Part shown: piece after piece, positions 16,184-26,631 of the stretch
How the letters are laid out: every line of letters begins with the position of its first letter
Position numbering within the stretch: the stretch's first letter is position 1
Assembly: GCF_000246895.1 (NCBI RefSeq)
Contig: NZ_BAEV01000025.1
Coordinates: 1 to 41,073, forward strand
Length of the DNA stretch: 41,073 nt
Reading direction: 5' to 3'
DNA from: Clostridium arbusti SL206
Lineage (GTDB): Bacteria > Bacillota > Clostridia > Clostridiales > Clostridiaceae
Position numbers and translations under genes: made by a program
Notes under the pieces: model-generated
The model's database searches: none
The model's input: the letters and a program-made list of their open reading frames with translations, nothing else
Told to the model about the DNA's origin: nothing

Positions 16184-17140
16184 ATGAAATTCAAAGTATT
16201 TTTTTTTAAGAGACGTTACATTTATTATGTAGTTCTAGGATTATCTTTAATTATATTACTAGTTTTATTTTTTATTTCAGGAACTCCTACCCCTACTTTT
16301 ACAACTATAGATAATAATAGACTAATAAAAAATTATGATGTCACTGGTGATGGTGAAAAAGATTTAATTTCAATAAAAACAATGGATAAAAAATATATGG
16401 TAAGTATAGCCTCTAAAGAAAAAAGTTATGAATTAGTACCTAATAAAAAACTGAATACCTTAGGAAATCATTATGATTATTGGCCTTTACGAATTACATT
16501 TGTAGATGTATCAAGGGATAAGCTTCCTGAAATTTTCACTCAAGGTGCTGAAAATGGGAAAGCAATTCAACACATATTTGTATGGGATAGAACTAAATTC
16601 AAAGATATATTATGTAATGCTAATAATATACTTGGCTTCATAGATCTTCATAACAATAAAACACCAAAAATAATATCTGGTAATGTAAATGAAGATACTA
16701 TACATATGAGTAATTATATATTTTCTCAAGGTAGCCTTATAAATTACGTTAATAACTATAATGATAATTTTTTAGGAAAAGATTCTATACTATCTTTTAT
16801 AAAGTATATTCAAGGTTTGCCTCAAAATGAAATAGATAAACCAAATGATATATTTTATCCTGGACTTGACGGTGATGCACTTAGTACTATAGGTGTACTT
16901 TCTGCTTCAGATAATACCTTTACTTTTCAAGACGGAGTTTTTATGGACAACCGTTGCAATACTGATGGAGAAATAGTTGAAGTTAAATGGACATTAAATT
17001 TTAAAGCAATTTCCAATAAAGATAGTAATATCATAAAAAATTATACCTTAAATTTACTTCTAAAAACCTATGGAGATGCATCTGAAAAATACTATTTTAA
17101 AATATCTTCTATACAATTAGCCTCAAAAGATAATAATTAA
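16184..17140 (+). CDS. Membrane-anchored VCBS/FG-GAP-like protein
   Basis: A 318-residue protein of unknown function. A basic N-terminus (KFKVFFFKRR) and one membrane segment (about 11-33) anchor an exported domain that starts with NYDVTGDGEKDLISIK, a calcium-loop-like DxTGDGxxD motif typical of VCBS/FG-GAP repeats. A second weaker copy is FVDVSRDKLPEIF. The rest has beta-rich character and no catalytic motif. ATG at 16184 follows GAGGTG by 7 bases; the frame is open 27 codons upstream but overlaps the perR terminator and is unlikely to be translated. It converges on engB. Confidence 0.65.
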   Translation: MKFKVFFFKRRYIYYVVLGLSLIILLVLFFISGTPTPTFTTIDNNRLIKNYDVTGDGEKDLISIKTMDKKYMVSIASKEKSYELVPNKKLNTLGNHYDYWPLRITFVDVSRDKLPEIFTQGAENGKAIQHIFVWDRTKFKDILCNANNILGFIDLHNNKTPKIISGNVNEDTIHMSNYIFSQGSLINYVNNYNDNFLGKDSILSFIKYIQGLPQNEIDKPNDIFYPGLDGDALSTIGVLSASDNTFTFQDGVFMDNRCNTDGEIVEVKWTLNFKAISNKDSNIIKNYTLNLLLKTYGDASEKYYFKISSIQLASKDNN

Positions 17141-17151
17141 ATAAATATAAT

Positions 17152-17176
17152 AAAAAAGGGACCGTTTTACGGTCCC
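17152..17176 (-). terminator. Terminator of the lonA-engB transcript
   Basis: GGGACCG/CGGTCCC stem (17158-17176). On the minus strand TTTTTT follows directly. It lies about 135 bases beyond the engB stop. Confidence 0.8.
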
Positions 17177-17311
17177 AAGGGGGATGGGGGGTTTTAGTAT
17201 AAAATAAAGACTTTGTTAATTGCCCTCACTTCACACTACTGGAGATATATCTCCAATTACATTTATTATATTATCCATTTTTCAAATTCTTATTCAAAAT
17301 AAGAAATATTT

Positions 17312-17908
17312 TTATATATCCTCAGATAAAACTTCATAAAAAATTTTATCTAATAGCTCTTCCCTTCCCACTTTTTTAAGTGAAGAATAAAAACTTATCT
17401 TTTCATCTTGGTTGAGATTTAAAGTATGTTTAATAGTTTTTTCACTTCTAACAAGTTCACTCTTATTTAATTTATCACTTTTAGTAGCTACTATCATACA
17501 ATTATATCCATAATGGGTGATCCAATTATACATAAGTATATCATCTTCATTTGGAACTCTTCTACAGTCTAGTAGTAGAACTACTTTTTTAAGTTCATTT
17601 CTATCCTGTAAATAAATTTCCATCATTTTTCCCCATTCTTTTTTCTGTTCCTTAGATATCTTTGCATAACCATAACCTGGTAAATCTACAAAGTATGAAT
17701 TATTATTTATAAGGAAAAAATTAATCAGCCTGGTCTTACCTGGAGTACCACTTACTTTCACCAATTTTTTTCTATTAGTAATGGCATTTATTATTGAAGA
17801 CTTACCTACATTTGATCTTCCTACAAAAGCTACCTCTGGCAGCCCAGTATCAGGAAATTGTTCTCTTTTTACAGCTGAAATTATAAATTCAGCTTGTTTT
17901 ATTTCCAT
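17312..17908 (-). CDS. engB: Ribosome biogenesis GTPase EngB (YsxC/YihA)
   Basis: A 198-residue Era-like GTPase needed for late 50S ribosomal subunit assembly. G1 is GRSNVGKSS (about 30-38), G2 is in SGTPGKTR, G3 is DLPGYGYAK (75-83), and G4 is TKSD (142-145); FYSSLKKVG near the end corresponds to G5. The length fits the family. ATG at 17908 lies 4 bases after the lonA stop. GTG at 17923 would overlap the end of lonA, and no strong Shine-Dalgarno separates the two choices, so translation is probably coupled to lonA. The lonA-engB pair is a common arrangement in clostridia. Confidence 0.92.
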   Translation of the reverse strand: MEIKQAEFIISAVKREQFPDTGLPEVAFVGRSNVGKSSIINAITNRKKLVKVSGTPGKTRLINFFLINNNSYFVDLPGYGYAKISKEQKKEWGKMMEIYLQDRNELKKVVLLLDCRRVPNEDDILMYNWITHYGYNCMIVATKSDKLNKSELVRSEKTIKHTLNLNQDEKISFYSSLKKVGREELLDKIFYEVLSEDI

Positions 17909-17912
17909 TCGC

Positions 17913-20231
17913 TTATTCACCAACCAATGCGTTTTTTATTACATCATCAATTTTATCTGCTAATATAAAATTAATTTTGCTCTTCACAGACTTAGGAATG
18001 TTTTTTAAATCTTTTTTATTATCTTTAGGGATTATAACTGTATCTATACCTGCTCTATACGCAGCTAATGATTTTTCCTTAAGTCCCCCAATAGGAAGCA
18101 CTCTTCCTGTAAGGGTAATTTCTCCTGTCATTGCTACATTATGCTTTACTTTTGTATTAGTCAAAGCTGATACCATAGCCGTTATCATTGTTACACCCGC
18201 AGAAGGTCCATCCTTAGGCACTGCTCCTTCTGGTACATGAATGTGTACATCCTTCTCTTTATAGAACTTATCATTAATTTCATATTTCTTTGCATTAGTT
18301 CTAACATAGCTAAAACCAGCTTCTGCAGATTCTTTCATCACATCGCCTAATTGCCCCGTAAGTGATAACTTTCCACTTCCAGGCATTACTGCAACTTCTA
18401 CAGGGAGTGTGTCTCCACCATATCCAGTCCAAGCCATACCAGTAACTATGCCTATTTTATCCTCTTTATCTACTTTTTCAAAACTAAAAACGTCTGATCC
18501 TAAATATTTCTTTACCAATGTGATAGTTATATTTATACTGTCTTTATCATTTTCCACTATATCTGCAATAGATTTTCTTATTACACTGGCAATCTTTCTT
18601 TCTAAATTTCTTACTCCAGATTCTCTAGTGTAATTATCAACTATATAATAGATACTGTTATCACTAAAAACTACTCTACCATCTTGTACAGAATGTTCTT
18701 TTAACTGCTTTGGTATTAGATAAGTTTTGGCTATGTTAAATTTTTCTTCTGAAGTGTATCCAGAAACCTCAATTATCTCCATCCTATCCAAAAGTGGTGC
18801 TGGAATAGTATCTAAGCTATTAGCAGTAGTTACAAACATAACATCTGATAAGTCAAAATCGACTTCTAAATAGTGATCTCTAAAAGTATTGTTTTGTTCT
18901 CCATCTAATACTTCTAAAAGAGCATCTGCTGGATCACCTTTATATCCATCTCCCATTTTATCTATTTCATCTAAAAGGAAAAGAGGATTTTTAGATTTTG
19001 CTTTTTTCATACTATATATTATTCTACCAGGTATTGCGCCTATATATGTCCTTCTGTGTCCTCTTATTTCAGCTTCATCACTTACTCCGCCAAGAGACAT
19101 TCTAACAAAATTTCTATTTAATGCATGAGCTATGGACTTAGCAATAGATGTTTTTCCAACTCCTGGTGGTCCCACAAGACAAAGTATTGGCCCTTTTAGG
19201 GAATTACTGATCTTTTTAACTGCAAGATATTCAATTATTCTATCTTTAACATCATTAAGCCCATAATGTTCTTTATTAAGTATATCCCTTGCCTTTTTTA
19301 TATCAAGATCATCCTTTGTTTTTATATTCCAGGGTAAGTCTAAAATCCAGTCAAGATAGTTTCTTATAACCCCACCCTCTGAAGAATAACTTCCTGAATT
19401 TTTTAGTTTATTTAATTCATATATAACTTTTTCTTTAGCCTCTTTAGGAAGCTTACTTTTAGCTATTTTAGCCTTATATTTTTTTTGCTCTTTTTTATCT
19501 TCGTCTTCTTCTCCTAGCTCTTCTTGCATGGCTTTAATTTGTTCTCTCAAATAATAGTCTTTTTGAGACTTATCTATCTTTTCTTTAACTTTATTCCCTA
19601 TCTCTTTTTCCACTTCAAGTATATCTACTTCGTTTTGGAGAACTTCCAACACCTTTTCCAATCTGTCCATAGGATCTACTGCATTCAACATCTCCTGCTT
19701 CTTATCCTGTTTTACCATTAAATAAGAACATACAACATCAGCAAATCTCCCTGGTTCTTCAATGCTATCTAAGGATATTAATACATCATTAGGTATAGCA
19801 CCTGAAAGTTTTATATAGCTACTAAAACTCTCTTTTACTAATCTAATTAAAGCTTCAATTTGTTGATCATCTGACAAAACCGTATCTTCAATTTCTTCTA
19901 CTTCAACCTTAAAGAAAGGTTCTTTTTCAATATATTCACTAATTTTTGCTCTTCTATCACCTTCAACTAATACTCTTACAGTATCACCAGGTAGCTTTAG
20001 TAGCTGCTTAACAGTACAAACGGTACCAATTGAATATATATCTTTTTCTTCCGGCAGTTCAAGCTTTGCTTGCTTTTGAGCTGCTAAAAATATTTCTTGC
20101 TCATTTACCATAGCTTCTTCCAAAGCAAGTATTGATTTTTCTCTGCCCACGTCAAAATGCATTACCATATAAGGAAATATAATTATACCTCTTAGTGGAA
20201 TTAGAGGAAGAATTTTTTTATCATTACTCAT
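17913..20231 (-). CDS. lon: ATP-dependent protease LonA
   Basis: A full-length 772-residue Lon: N-terminal LAN substrate domain (about 1-200), coiled region (about 200-290), AAA+ module with Walker A GPPGVGKT (354-361) and [10 protein letters not shown], and C-terminal serine-lysine protease domain with Ser677 in KDGPSAG and Lys720 in GGLKEKS. It degrades damaged and regulatory proteins in the cytosol as a hexamer. ATG at 20231 follows GAGGGGAG. A good sigma-A promoter lies upstream at 20282-20310. It overlaps or abuts engB downstream. No frame damage is seen. Confidence 0.96.
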   Translation of the reverse strand: MSNDKKILPLIPLRGIIIFPYMVMHFDVGREKSILALEEAMVNEQEIFLAAQKQAKLELPEEKDIYSIGTVCTVKQLLKLPGDTVRVLVEGDRRAKISEYIEKEPFFKVEVEEIEDTVLSDDQQIEALIRLVKESFSSYIKLSGAIPNDVLISLDSIEEPGRFADVVCSYLMVKQDKKQEMLNAVDPMDRLEKVLEVLQNEVDILEVEKEIGNKVKEKIDKSQKDYYLREQIKAMQEELGEEDEDKKEQKKYKAKIAKSKLPKEAKEKVIYELNKLKNSGSYSSEGGVIRNYLDWILDLPWNIKTKDDLDIKKARDILNKEHYGLNDVKDRIIEYLAVKKISNSLKGPILCLVGPPGVGKTSIAKSIAHALNRNFVRMSLGGVSDEAEIRGHRRTYIGAIPGRIIYSMKKAKSKNPLFLLDEIDKMGDGYKGDPADALLEVLDGEQNNTFRDHYLEVDFDLSDVMFVTTANSLDTIPAPLLDRMEIIEVSGYTSEEKFNIAKTYLIPKQLKEHSVQDGRVVFSDNSIYYIVDNYTRESGVRNLERKIASVIRKSIADIVENDKDSINITITLVKKYLGSDVFSFEKVDKEDKIGIVTGMAWTGYGGDTLPVEVAVMPGSGKLSLTGQLGDVMKESAEAGFSYVRTNAKKYEINDKFYKEKDVHIHVPEGAVPKDGPSAGVTMITAMVSALTNTKVKHNVAMTGEITLTGRVLPIGGLKEKSLAAYRAGIDTVIIPKDNKKDLKNIPKSVKSKINFILADKIDDVIKNALVGE

Positions 20232-20281
20232 TGTTCTCCCCTCACTTTCATCTCTATCTAATTATGTAGATAGTCTAGTAC

Positions 20282-20310
20282 ATTATACATTTAAAATAAG
20301 TATTTTTCAA
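20282..20310 (-). promoter_or_regulatory. lonA promoter
   Basis: On the minus strand TTGAAA (20305-20310), a 17-base spacer and TATAAT (20282-20287), about 50 bases before the lonA start. It separates lonA transcription from lonB. Confidence 0.65.
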
Positions 20311-20343
20311 TTATAAGTCTCCCTATTTTTAACTATAAACTTA

Positions 20344-22032
20344 TTAAAGCTTTAAATTCTGTGCTGCCAGTATATCTACTTTGGATTTAATCACAATATT
20401 TTTGGATTTTTCATTTTCCAAAAGTGCTATATTAAACACTTCATCTATATTATCTATAGGCAAAATTTCAGCCCCAGAAATTTTTTCAAAGCTAGCTTGC
20501 CAATTCTCTTTTGGTATAATAATTTTATTAGCTCCAGCCTTGATAGCTGAATTTATTTTGGCATTTACACCACCTATTGGCTTTACTTTACCATATAAAG
20601 ATATTTCACCAGTCATAGCAACCCTATTGTTTATTGGGATTTCTTTTATTGCACTATAAACTGCAGTAGCAATACTTATACCCGCAGATGGTCCATCTAC
20701 AGGTACTCCTCCTGGGAAATTTATATGTATATCATACTCGTCACAATTAATACTGAAATTCTTTTCAAGCATAGTAATAACATTCTCTACAGAACATTTA
20801 GCATTACTTTTTCTGAAAATTTTGCCTGTAGAATTTTTTATTTCCTCCTCTTCAACTATTCCTGTAACTTTCAAAATTCCCTTTCTAAGATTTACTCTTT
20901 TAGCACTGGCCTCTATTTCCATAATAGTTCCCATATTAGCACCATATACCGCAAGTCCATTTACATATCCTATTTGTGGTTTTTTATTTATTTTTTTCTC
21001 TTGTGCTGGTGAATATTGTCCATTTTCAATAACCCATTCAACATCTTCTAAACTTATTTCATTTCTATCTTCATTTATAGCTATACCTCCAGCTAATTGA
21101 ACTAAGTTTATAGCATCTCTTCCATTACTTGCATATTTTCCAATTAAGCTTAAGGCATTTTTCTCTATTTCAGTGCCAACTTTGAACACTGCATTTCTTG
21201 CAATTTCTTCTATTTCTTCCGGAAGCAATGATTTAAAGAATATTTCTACGCATCTAGATCTAAGTGCAGGACAAATTTCTTCTGGACTTCTAGTAGTAGC
21301 TCCTATAAGTCTAAAATCAGCAGGCAGCCCCTTTTCAAAAATTTCTTTTATGTATCTAGGCATATTATTATCACTAGAATTATAATAAGAACTATCAAAA
21401 AATACTTTTCTATCCTCCAATACTTTTAACAACTTATTCATTTCAATAGGATGTAATTCTCCAATTTCATCTATAAATAAAATTCCTCCATGTGCTTTTG
21501 TAACAGCCCCTGGTTTAGGCTGAGGTATTCCCGCAACTCCAAGCGACCCTGCCCCTTGATATATAGGATCATGAACAGATCCTATTAATGGGTCTGCTAT
21601 CCCTCTATCATCAAATCTCACAGTAGTTGCATCTATCTCAATGAATTTTGCATCCTGCTTAAAAGGTGAATAGACCTTATTTTTTGCATCCCTTAATACC
21701 AGTCTTGCTGCAGCAGTTTTACCTACTCCAGGTGGTCCATAAATTATCACATTTTGAGGATTAGGCCCACAAAGTGCTGCTCTTAATGCTTTTAAGCCTT
21801 TTTCTTGACCAATTATCTCTTCAAATTTTCCCGGTCTGCTTTTCTCTGTTAATGGTATAGTGAGACTTATTTTTCTTAGCTTCTGGAGATTATCCATCTC
21901 CTTTGTGCTTTCTTTGTCAATTACAATTTTAGTTGACTGTTGACTTTTAAGTGCATTAAAAAAATACATTGCGGCAATAACCATAAAAAATATTTCTATA
22001 ACTAATAAAATATTTGTCATATTACTATACAT
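20344..22032 (-). CDS. lonB: ATP-dependent protease LonB (sporulation-associated)
   Basis: A 562-residue LonB. An N-terminal hydrophobic segment (about 5-26) probably anchors it to the membrane. The AAA+ domain has Walker A GPPGVGKT (99-106) and GGILFIDEIGEL, and the Lon protease domain has Ser449 (VDGPSAG) and Lys492. It lacks the LAN domain of LonA. In Bacillus the equivalent gene is expressed in the forespore. ATG at 22032 has no close Shine-Dalgarno. A strong AGGAAGGAG upstream serves an 8-codon TTG reading frame whose TAG overlaps the lonB ATG, so lonB translation may be coupled to it. A single-base sequencing error there is also possible. Confidence 0.92.
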   Translation of the reverse strand: MYSNMTNILLVIEIFFMVIAAMYFFNALKSQQSTKIVIDKESTKEMDNLQKLRKISLTIPLTEKSRPGKFEEIIGQEKGLKALRAALCGPNPQNVIIYGPPGVGKTAAARLVLRDAKNKVYSPFKQDAKFIEIDATTVRFDDRGIADPLIGSVHDPIYQGAGSLGVAGIPQPKPGAVTKAHGGILFIDEIGELHPIEMNKLLKVLEDRKVFFDSSYYNSSDNNMPRYIKEIFEKGLPADFRLIGATTRSPEEICPALRSRCVEIFFKSLLPEEIEEIARNAVFKVGTEIEKNALSLIGKYASNGRDAINLVQLAGGIAINEDRNEISLEDVEWVIENGQYSPAQEKKINKKPQIGYVNGLAVYGANMGTIMEIEASAKRVNLRKGILKVTGIVEEEEIKNSTGKIFRKSNAKCSVENVITMLEKNFSINCDEYDIHINFPGGVPVDGPSAGISIATAVYSAIKEIPINNRVAMTGEISLYGKVKPIGGVNAKINSAIKAGANKIIIPKENWQASFEKISGAEILPIDNIDEVFNIALLENEKSKNIVIKSKVDILAAQNLKL

Positions 22033-22245
22033 TTAAGATATAATCTTTCAATATCTTTCTCCTTCCTAAAAATAATTTTGTAACTCATATTATTTTTAGT
22101 ATGTTCATCTTCATAGCAATATATTCCACAAAATCTACTATTCAAGTTATAAATTTGTAAATTATCACTTAATAACTAAATCATGTTAATTTTTTAAATT
22201 GTATCTAGTATCTTTTCTTAATAATTGTAATGAAAACCAATTTAA

Positions 22246-23592
22246 TCAATAAAAAAAAGAGTAATAAAAATTACTCTTTTTTAAAGATCTAAGCCGTTTC
22301 TGGGCCTTTTTCTTTTTTATATCCTCAGTTTTCTTAACTGGAGTCTGAGGAGCCGCTATTTCACTAGCATCTTTCAGTTCTAATTCTGGTTTTTTAGATT
22401 TTAAAGTCTCTTCAGTAATAGATACTTTCTTAATATCCTGTCTTGATGGTATATCAAACATTATATCCTTCATCATATCTTCTATTATTGCCCTTAAACC
22501 TCTTGCACCAGTATTTCTATTAATAGCTTCTTTAGCTATAGCCTTAAGAGCTGCCTCTTTGAAACTTAAGTCTACACTATCCATTTGGAATAGTTTCTTA
22601 TATTGTTTTACTAATGCATTTTTAGGCTTACTTAATATTTCTATTAGTGCCTTCTCATCAAGAGCATCAAGAGTAACAAGTATTGGTAGTCTTCCAACAA
22701 ATTCAGGAATAAGACCAAATTTCAATAAATCTCCTGGCATAATATCCTTTAAAAGAATACCCATATCCTTTTCCTTCTTTGATTGAACATCTGCACCAAA
22801 TCCCATAGAACTTTTTCTCGTTCTACGTTCTATTATTTTATCTACACCATCAAAAGCTCCACCGCATATGAATAAAACATTAGTAGTGTTTATTTGTATA
22901 AATTCTTGATGAGGATGTTTTCTTCCACCTTGAGGTGGAACTGAAGCCACAGTACCTTCCAATATTTTAAGTAATGCCTGCTGTACTCCTTCACCTGAAA
23001 CATCTCTTGTTATTGATGGATTTTCAGATTTTCTTGCTATCTTATCTATTTCATCAATGTATATTATACCTTTTTCTGCTCTTTCAACGTCATAATCAGC
23101 ATTTTGTATAAGCTTTAAAAGTATATTTTCTACATCTTCACCTACATATCCTGCCTCAGTTAATGTTGTTGCATCAGCTATAGCAAATGGTACATTCAAG
23201 AACTTAGCTAAAGTTTGAGCTAAAAGTGTTTTACCTGAACCTGTGGGTCCTAAAAGCAAAATATTACTTTTTTGTAATTCTATATCTTCATTACTTACAT
23301 TTGAATTAATTCTCTTGTAATGATTGTATACAGCTACAGCTAAAGATTTTTTTGCTTCCTCTTGACCTATAACATATTGATCTAGATAATTTTTTATTTC
23401 AATAGGTTTTGGAAGAGAACCTACTTCTACAGAAGAATTGTCTTCAAATTCATCAGTTATTATTTCGGAACATAACTCTATGCATTCATCACAAATATAT
23501 ACTCCTGGTCCAGCAATAAGTCTTCTTACTTGATCTTGACTCTTACCACAAAACGAACATCTCAGTTGTTTCTTATCCTCAAATTTTGACAT
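22246..23592 (-). CDS. clpX: ATP-dependent Clp protease ATP-binding subunit ClpX, abnormal C-terminus
   Basis: ClpX unfoldase, partner of the adjacent ClpP. An N-terminal C4 zinc finger (Cys12, 15, 34, 37) binds adaptors; Walker A is GPTGSGKT (115-122), Walker [12 protein letters not shown], then RKHPHQEF and the ClpP-docking loop after residue 260. To about residue 427 all is normal. After that the zero frame runs on through the terminator hairpin and U-tract and stops at 22246, giving an odd tail [11 protein letters not shown] -1 shift at A_AAA_AAG (22312-22318) would give EKGPETA and a TAG at 22289-22291, just before the hairpin, for a total of about 434 residues. I suspect a homopolymer error, with a real frameshift site possible. 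Ribosome site GGGGTGC upstream. Confidence 0.9.
   Translation of the reverse strand: MSKFEDKKQLRCSFCGKSQDQVRRLIAGPGVYICDECIELCSEIITDEFEDNSSVEVGSLPKPIEIKNYLDQYVIGQEEAKKSLAVAVYNHYKRINSNVSNEDIELQKSNILLLGPTGSGKTLLAQTLAKFLNVPFAIADATTLTEAGYVGEDVENILLKLIQNADYDVERAEKGIIYIDEIDKIARKSENPSITRDVSGEGVQQALLKILEGTVASVPPQGGRKHPHQEFIQINTTNVLFICGGAFDGVDKIIERRTRKSSMGFGADVQSKKEKDMGILLKDIMPGDLLKFGLIPEFVGRLPILVTLDALDEKALIEILSKPKNALVKQYKKLFQMDSVDLSFKEAALKAIAKEAINRNTGARGLRAIIEDMMKDIMFDIPSRQDIKKVSITEETLKSKKPELELKDASEIAAPQTPVKKTEDIKKKKAQKRLRSLKKSNFYYSFFY
22251..22282 (-). terminator. clpX terminator inside the annotated reading frame
   Basis: A 13-bp stem (22253-22265 with 22270-22282) and 4-base loop, followed on the minus strand by a run of eight T. 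As read, the clpX stop codon lies beyond the U-tract. Confidence 0.85.
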
Positions 23593-23612
23593 ATCTGCAC
23601 CCCTTTATAAGG

Positions 23613-24197
23613 TTATTTCTTTTTTGTAATAACTTCATCAATTAATCCATACTCTTTGGCTTCTATAGCTTCAAGGAAATTATCTCTTTCAGTATCTCTT
23701 TCTATAACTTCTAAAGGCTGACCACTTCTCTCGCTTAATATTGAATTCAATTTCTTTTTAATATTCAATATTCTTTCAGCATGTATTCCTATATCTGTTG
23801 CTTGACCTTGAAAACCTCCAAGTGGTTGGTGAATCATTATTTCACTATTTGGTAATGCAAATCTTTTTCCCTTTGCACCAGCAGTTAGTAAAAATGCTCC
23901 CATTGATGCTGCCATTCCAACACAGATAGTTGATACATCCGGTTTTATATATTGCATTGTGTCATAAATAGCCATTCCAGCAGTTATTGATCCTCCTGGG
24001 CTATTTATGTATAGTGATATATCCTTATCTGGATCTTCACTTTCTAAAAATAAAAGTTGAGCAACAATCAAACTAGCAGTTGTATCATTTACATCCTCAC
24101 CCAAAAATATAATTCTGTCCTTTAAAAGTCTAGAATAAATATCGTAAGACCTTTCTCCTCTATTTGTTTGTTCTACTACCATAGGTACTAAACTCAT
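23613..24197 (-). CDS. clpP: ATP-dependent Clp protease proteolytic subunit
   Basis: A 194-residue serine peptidase with catalytic triad Ser98 (GMAASMG), His123 (MIHQPLGG) and Asp172 (RDTERDNF). Tetradecameric ClpP degrades proteins unfolded by ClpX or ClpC. It lies 20 bases upstream of clpX in the same direction, the usual clpP-clpX pair, and downstream of tig, from which a hairpin separates it. ATG at 24197 follows GAGGAGGGAA. Length and N-terminal axial loop residues are normal. Confidence 0.96.
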   Translation of the reverse strand: MSLVPMVVEQTNRGERSYDIYSRLLKDRIIFLGEDVNDTTASLIVAQLLFLESEDPDKDISLYINSPGGSITAGMAIYDTMQYIKPDVSTICVGMAASMGAFLLTAGAKGKRFALPNSEIMIHQPLGGFQGQATDIGIHAERILNIKKKLNSILSERSGQPLEVIERDTERDNFLEAIEAKEYGLIDEVITKKK

Positions 24198-24231
24198 AAA
24201 AATTCCCTCCTCTTATATGAATATTAAAATT

Positions 24232-24258
24232 AATTGCCAGAAATACATTCTGGCAATT
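24232..24258 (-). terminator. Hairpin between tig and clpP
   Basis: AATTGCCAGAA (24232-24242) pairs perfectly with TTCTGGCAATT (24248-24258). On the minus strand AATTTTAA follows, so it may attenuate read-through from tig into clpP. The U-tract is weak. Confidence 0.5.
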
Positions 24259-24329
24259 AACCCCTTTTATATTATGCTAACATATCACACCAAATAATCA
24301 ATATATAATTAAATATAATTATTTTTTTT

Positions 24330-25625
24330 TTAATCTACTGCTTTACTGCTATTTACTAGCATATCTATCACTTTTTCATTTATTACATCTTGTTCTATTA
24401 TAGGTTTTTGAGCATCTAACAATAATTTTGCCATTTTCTCTGTATCCTTACCGCCATATTGTTTAGCCATCTCTGTAGCTTTTGCTAACATTTCTTCTTC
24501 TGTTGGATTAACTTCTGAAAGAGTAGCTACTTTCTCAATAACAAGTTTTGTTTTAACTCTCTTTTCTGCTGTTTCTTTCATGTAATCTCTAACTTTTTCT
24601 TCTGAACTATTTGTGAATTTGTAATAAGAATCAAGATCTAATCCTTGATATTTTAATTTCATTTCTAGTTCTTTAATCATTTGATCTGTTTCATTCTTTA
24701 TCATAACTTCTGGAATATCAACCTTAGCATTTTCACATACCGCATCTATAACTTTATCTTCATACTCAGCTTTAGCTTTAGCATTGTTGCTTTCTTCCAT
24801 CTTTGTTTTTATATCATTTTTAAGTTCATCTAATGTATCAAATTCTGATACTTCTTTTACAAATTCATCGTCAATTGCTGGTACTTCTTTTATTTTTATT
24901 TCTTTTATAGTTACGTTAAATGTAGCTTTTTTACCATTTAACTCTTCTTTACCATACTCTTCTGGGAAAGTAACCTCTACGTCTTTAGTCTCGTCCTTTT
25001 TCATTCCTATAAGTTGATCTTCAAAGTTATCTATAAATGAGCCACTACCAATTTCTAGAGAATAATCAGTACCTTCTCCACCTTCAAAAGCTTCTCCATC
25101 TACAAAACCTTTAAAATCTATAACTGCAAGATTCCCTTTTTCAACGGCAGCTTCTTCATCTTTTGTTTCAATTCTAGCATTTTTTTCTTGCATAGATTTT
25201 AATTCATTATCTATACTTTCATCAGTTACAGGATATTCTACTTTTTTAACTTCTAATCCTTTATATTCTCCAAGTTCAACTTCTGGAGTAACAGTTACTT
25301 TAGCTGTATATACAAAATCTTTTCCTTCACCAATTTCAACCACATCAATTTCTGGATAATCCACAGGCTTTATACTATTTTCTTCTAAAGCTACTGGGTA
25401 TGTATCATCACAGCAAAAGTTTACTGCATCTTCATAAAATGCTCCTTCGCCATAGTATTGCTTTATTATAGATAAAGGTGCTTTTCCCTTTCTAAATCCT
25501 GGTACATTGAATTTTTTACAGTTCTTTTTATATGCCTTTTTAACGGCCTCGTCAAATTTTGCTGATTCAACTGTTATTTCAAATTTAACGACGTTATTTT
25601 CTAATTTTTCCATTTTAGCGTTCAT
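24330..25625 (-). CDS. tig: Trigger factor, ribosome-associated chaperone and prolyl isomerase
   Basis: A 431-residue trigger factor. The N-terminal ribosome-binding domain carries the signature GFRKGKAP (about 43-50). A central FKBP-type PPIase domain (about 150-240) starts near [14 protein letters not shown]. The helical C-terminal domain forms the chaperone arms. It meets nascent chains at the ribosome exit. ATG at 25625 is about 10 bases after AGGAGG; the frame extends 7 codons upstream without a site. A promoter lies at 25675-25702. The tig-clpP-clpX order is usual in clostridia. Confidence 0.95.
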   Translation of the reverse strand: MNAKMEKLENNVVKFEITVESAKFDEAVKKAYKKNCKKFNVPGFRKGKAPLSIIKQYYGEGAFYEDAVNFCCDDTYPVALEENSIKPVDYPEIDVVEIGEGKDFVYTAKVTVTPEVELGEYKGLEVKKVEYPVTDESIDNELKSMQEKNARIETKDEEAAVEKGNLAVIDFKGFVDGEAFEGGEGTDYSLEIGSGSFIDNFEDQLIGMKKDETKDVEVTFPEEYGKEELNGKKATFNVTIKEIKIKEVPAIDDEFVKEVSEFDTLDELKNDIKTKMEESNNAKAKAEYEDKVIDAVCENAKVDIPEVMIKNETDQMIKELEMKLKYQGLDLDSYYKFTNSSEEKVRDYMKETAEKRVKTKLVIEKVATLSEVNPTEEEMLAKATEMAKQYGGKDTEKMAKLLLDAQKPIIEQDVINEKVIDMLVNSSKAVD

Positions 25626-25674
25626 ACGTAAATTCCTCCTAATCAAAGTAAAAGCTTCTTATTTTAACTTAAAC

Positions 25675-25702
25675 ATTATAACATATTCTTATGTATTTAC
25701 AA
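25675..25702 (-). promoter_or_regulatory. tig promoter
   Basis: On the minus strand TTGTAA (25697-25702), a 16-base spacer and TATAAT (25675-25680), about 50 bases before the start codon. Confidence 0.5.
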
Positions 25703-25750
25703 ATAATATTACAAAATAGTTATACTACAAGTTGAATTTCTTATTAAAAA

Positions 25751-25786
25751 TTGTTATATAATCTATCTATATATATTATATAACAA
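25751..25786 (-). terminator. Terminator after the isomerase gene
   Basis: TTGTTATATAAT (25751-25762) pairs perfectly with 25775-25786. Read on the minus strand, TTTTTAATAAG follows. Confidence 0.65.
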
Positions 25787-25827
25787 AGGAGTATAAGTTT
25801 ACAATTATAAGTTTAAGTAATTTATCA

Positions 25828-26610
25828 CTATAAAAATTTTTCTAAATATTTCTTAGAATTTTTTATTTCTTCATATGAATTGTAGTTGGTACTATAGACT
25901 TCCATTATAGCATTTCCCTTATAATTTAATGATTTTGTCTTATCTAATATACTCTTGAAATCTACTTTTCCATCTCCAGGAAGTAAGCATACATTTTTAT
26001 CGTCCCTATCATTAATGTGGATATTTGTTAAATCCACACCCATAACTTCTAGATACTCCATAGGATTAACCCCTGCTTTGTAAGCTTGCTTTATGTCAAA
26101 TGTAAAATATAAAGGATATTTACAACTTTCTTTTAAGTCTTTTAAATATTCAATCTTACTAGACATGCACCAAGATACATTTTCCTGAGCTAATTGTATT
26201 TCATTTTCTCCTGCTATATATGTAAGGTTATTATATACATCGTGCATAAGTTCTTTGCTTACAAAATCACTAGGACCTATTCGCATTCCATGAAAAGTAT
26301 AACATTTTGCTCCTAAAAGCCTTCCCGCCTTACATACCATTTCAAAAAATTTCAACATATCTTTTCTTCTTCTTTTATACGCATCAAAAAGATAAGGCTC
26401 AAAAGAAGATGAAAAACTATGCACACTATTTATTTTTAGTCCACATTGTTCCTTTTTTTCTACAAGTCCTTTTACATATTCTGTTTCATATTCAAAAGGA
26501 CTATTCAAAAATAATTCAGCACAACTAAAACCTAATTCTGAAATTAATTTTATACTATCTTCTGTTTTCAAATTTGGATAAAATACTGCTGATGACAATC
26601 CTATCTTCAT
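25828..26610 (-). CDS. Sugar phosphate isomerase/epimerase family TIM-barrel protein
   Basis: A 260-residue protein of the xylose isomerase-like / AP endonuclease 2 TIM-barrel family. Typical motifs: MKIGLSSAVFYPN at the first strand, FSCAELFLNSP, INSVHSFSSSF, YTFHGMRIG, LAQENVSW (metal-site Glu), LYFTFDIKQAYKAG (Asp), NIHINDRDDKN (His) and AIMEVYS (Glu). Those Glu/Asp/His positions fit a divalent-metal site. The substrate cannot be told. GGGAGAAC precedes the ATG. It follows the membrane protein gene by 21 bases, so the two are probably cotranscribed. Confidence 0.8.
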   Translation of the reverse strand: MKIGLSSAVFYPNLKTEDSIKLISELGFSCAELFLNSPFEYETEYVKGLVEKKEQCGLKINSVHSFSSSFEPYLFDAYKRRRKDMLKFFEMVCKAGRLLGAKCYTFHGMRIGPSDFVSKELMHDVYNNLTYIAGENEIQLAQENVSWCMSSKIEYLKDLKESCKYPLYFTFDIKQAYKAGVNPMEYLEVMGVDLTNIHINDRDDKNVCLLPGDGKVDFKSILDKTKSLNYKGNAIMEVYSTNYNSYEEIKNSKKYLEKFL

Positions 26611-26631
26611 AAAAGTTCTCCCAAAATATAA

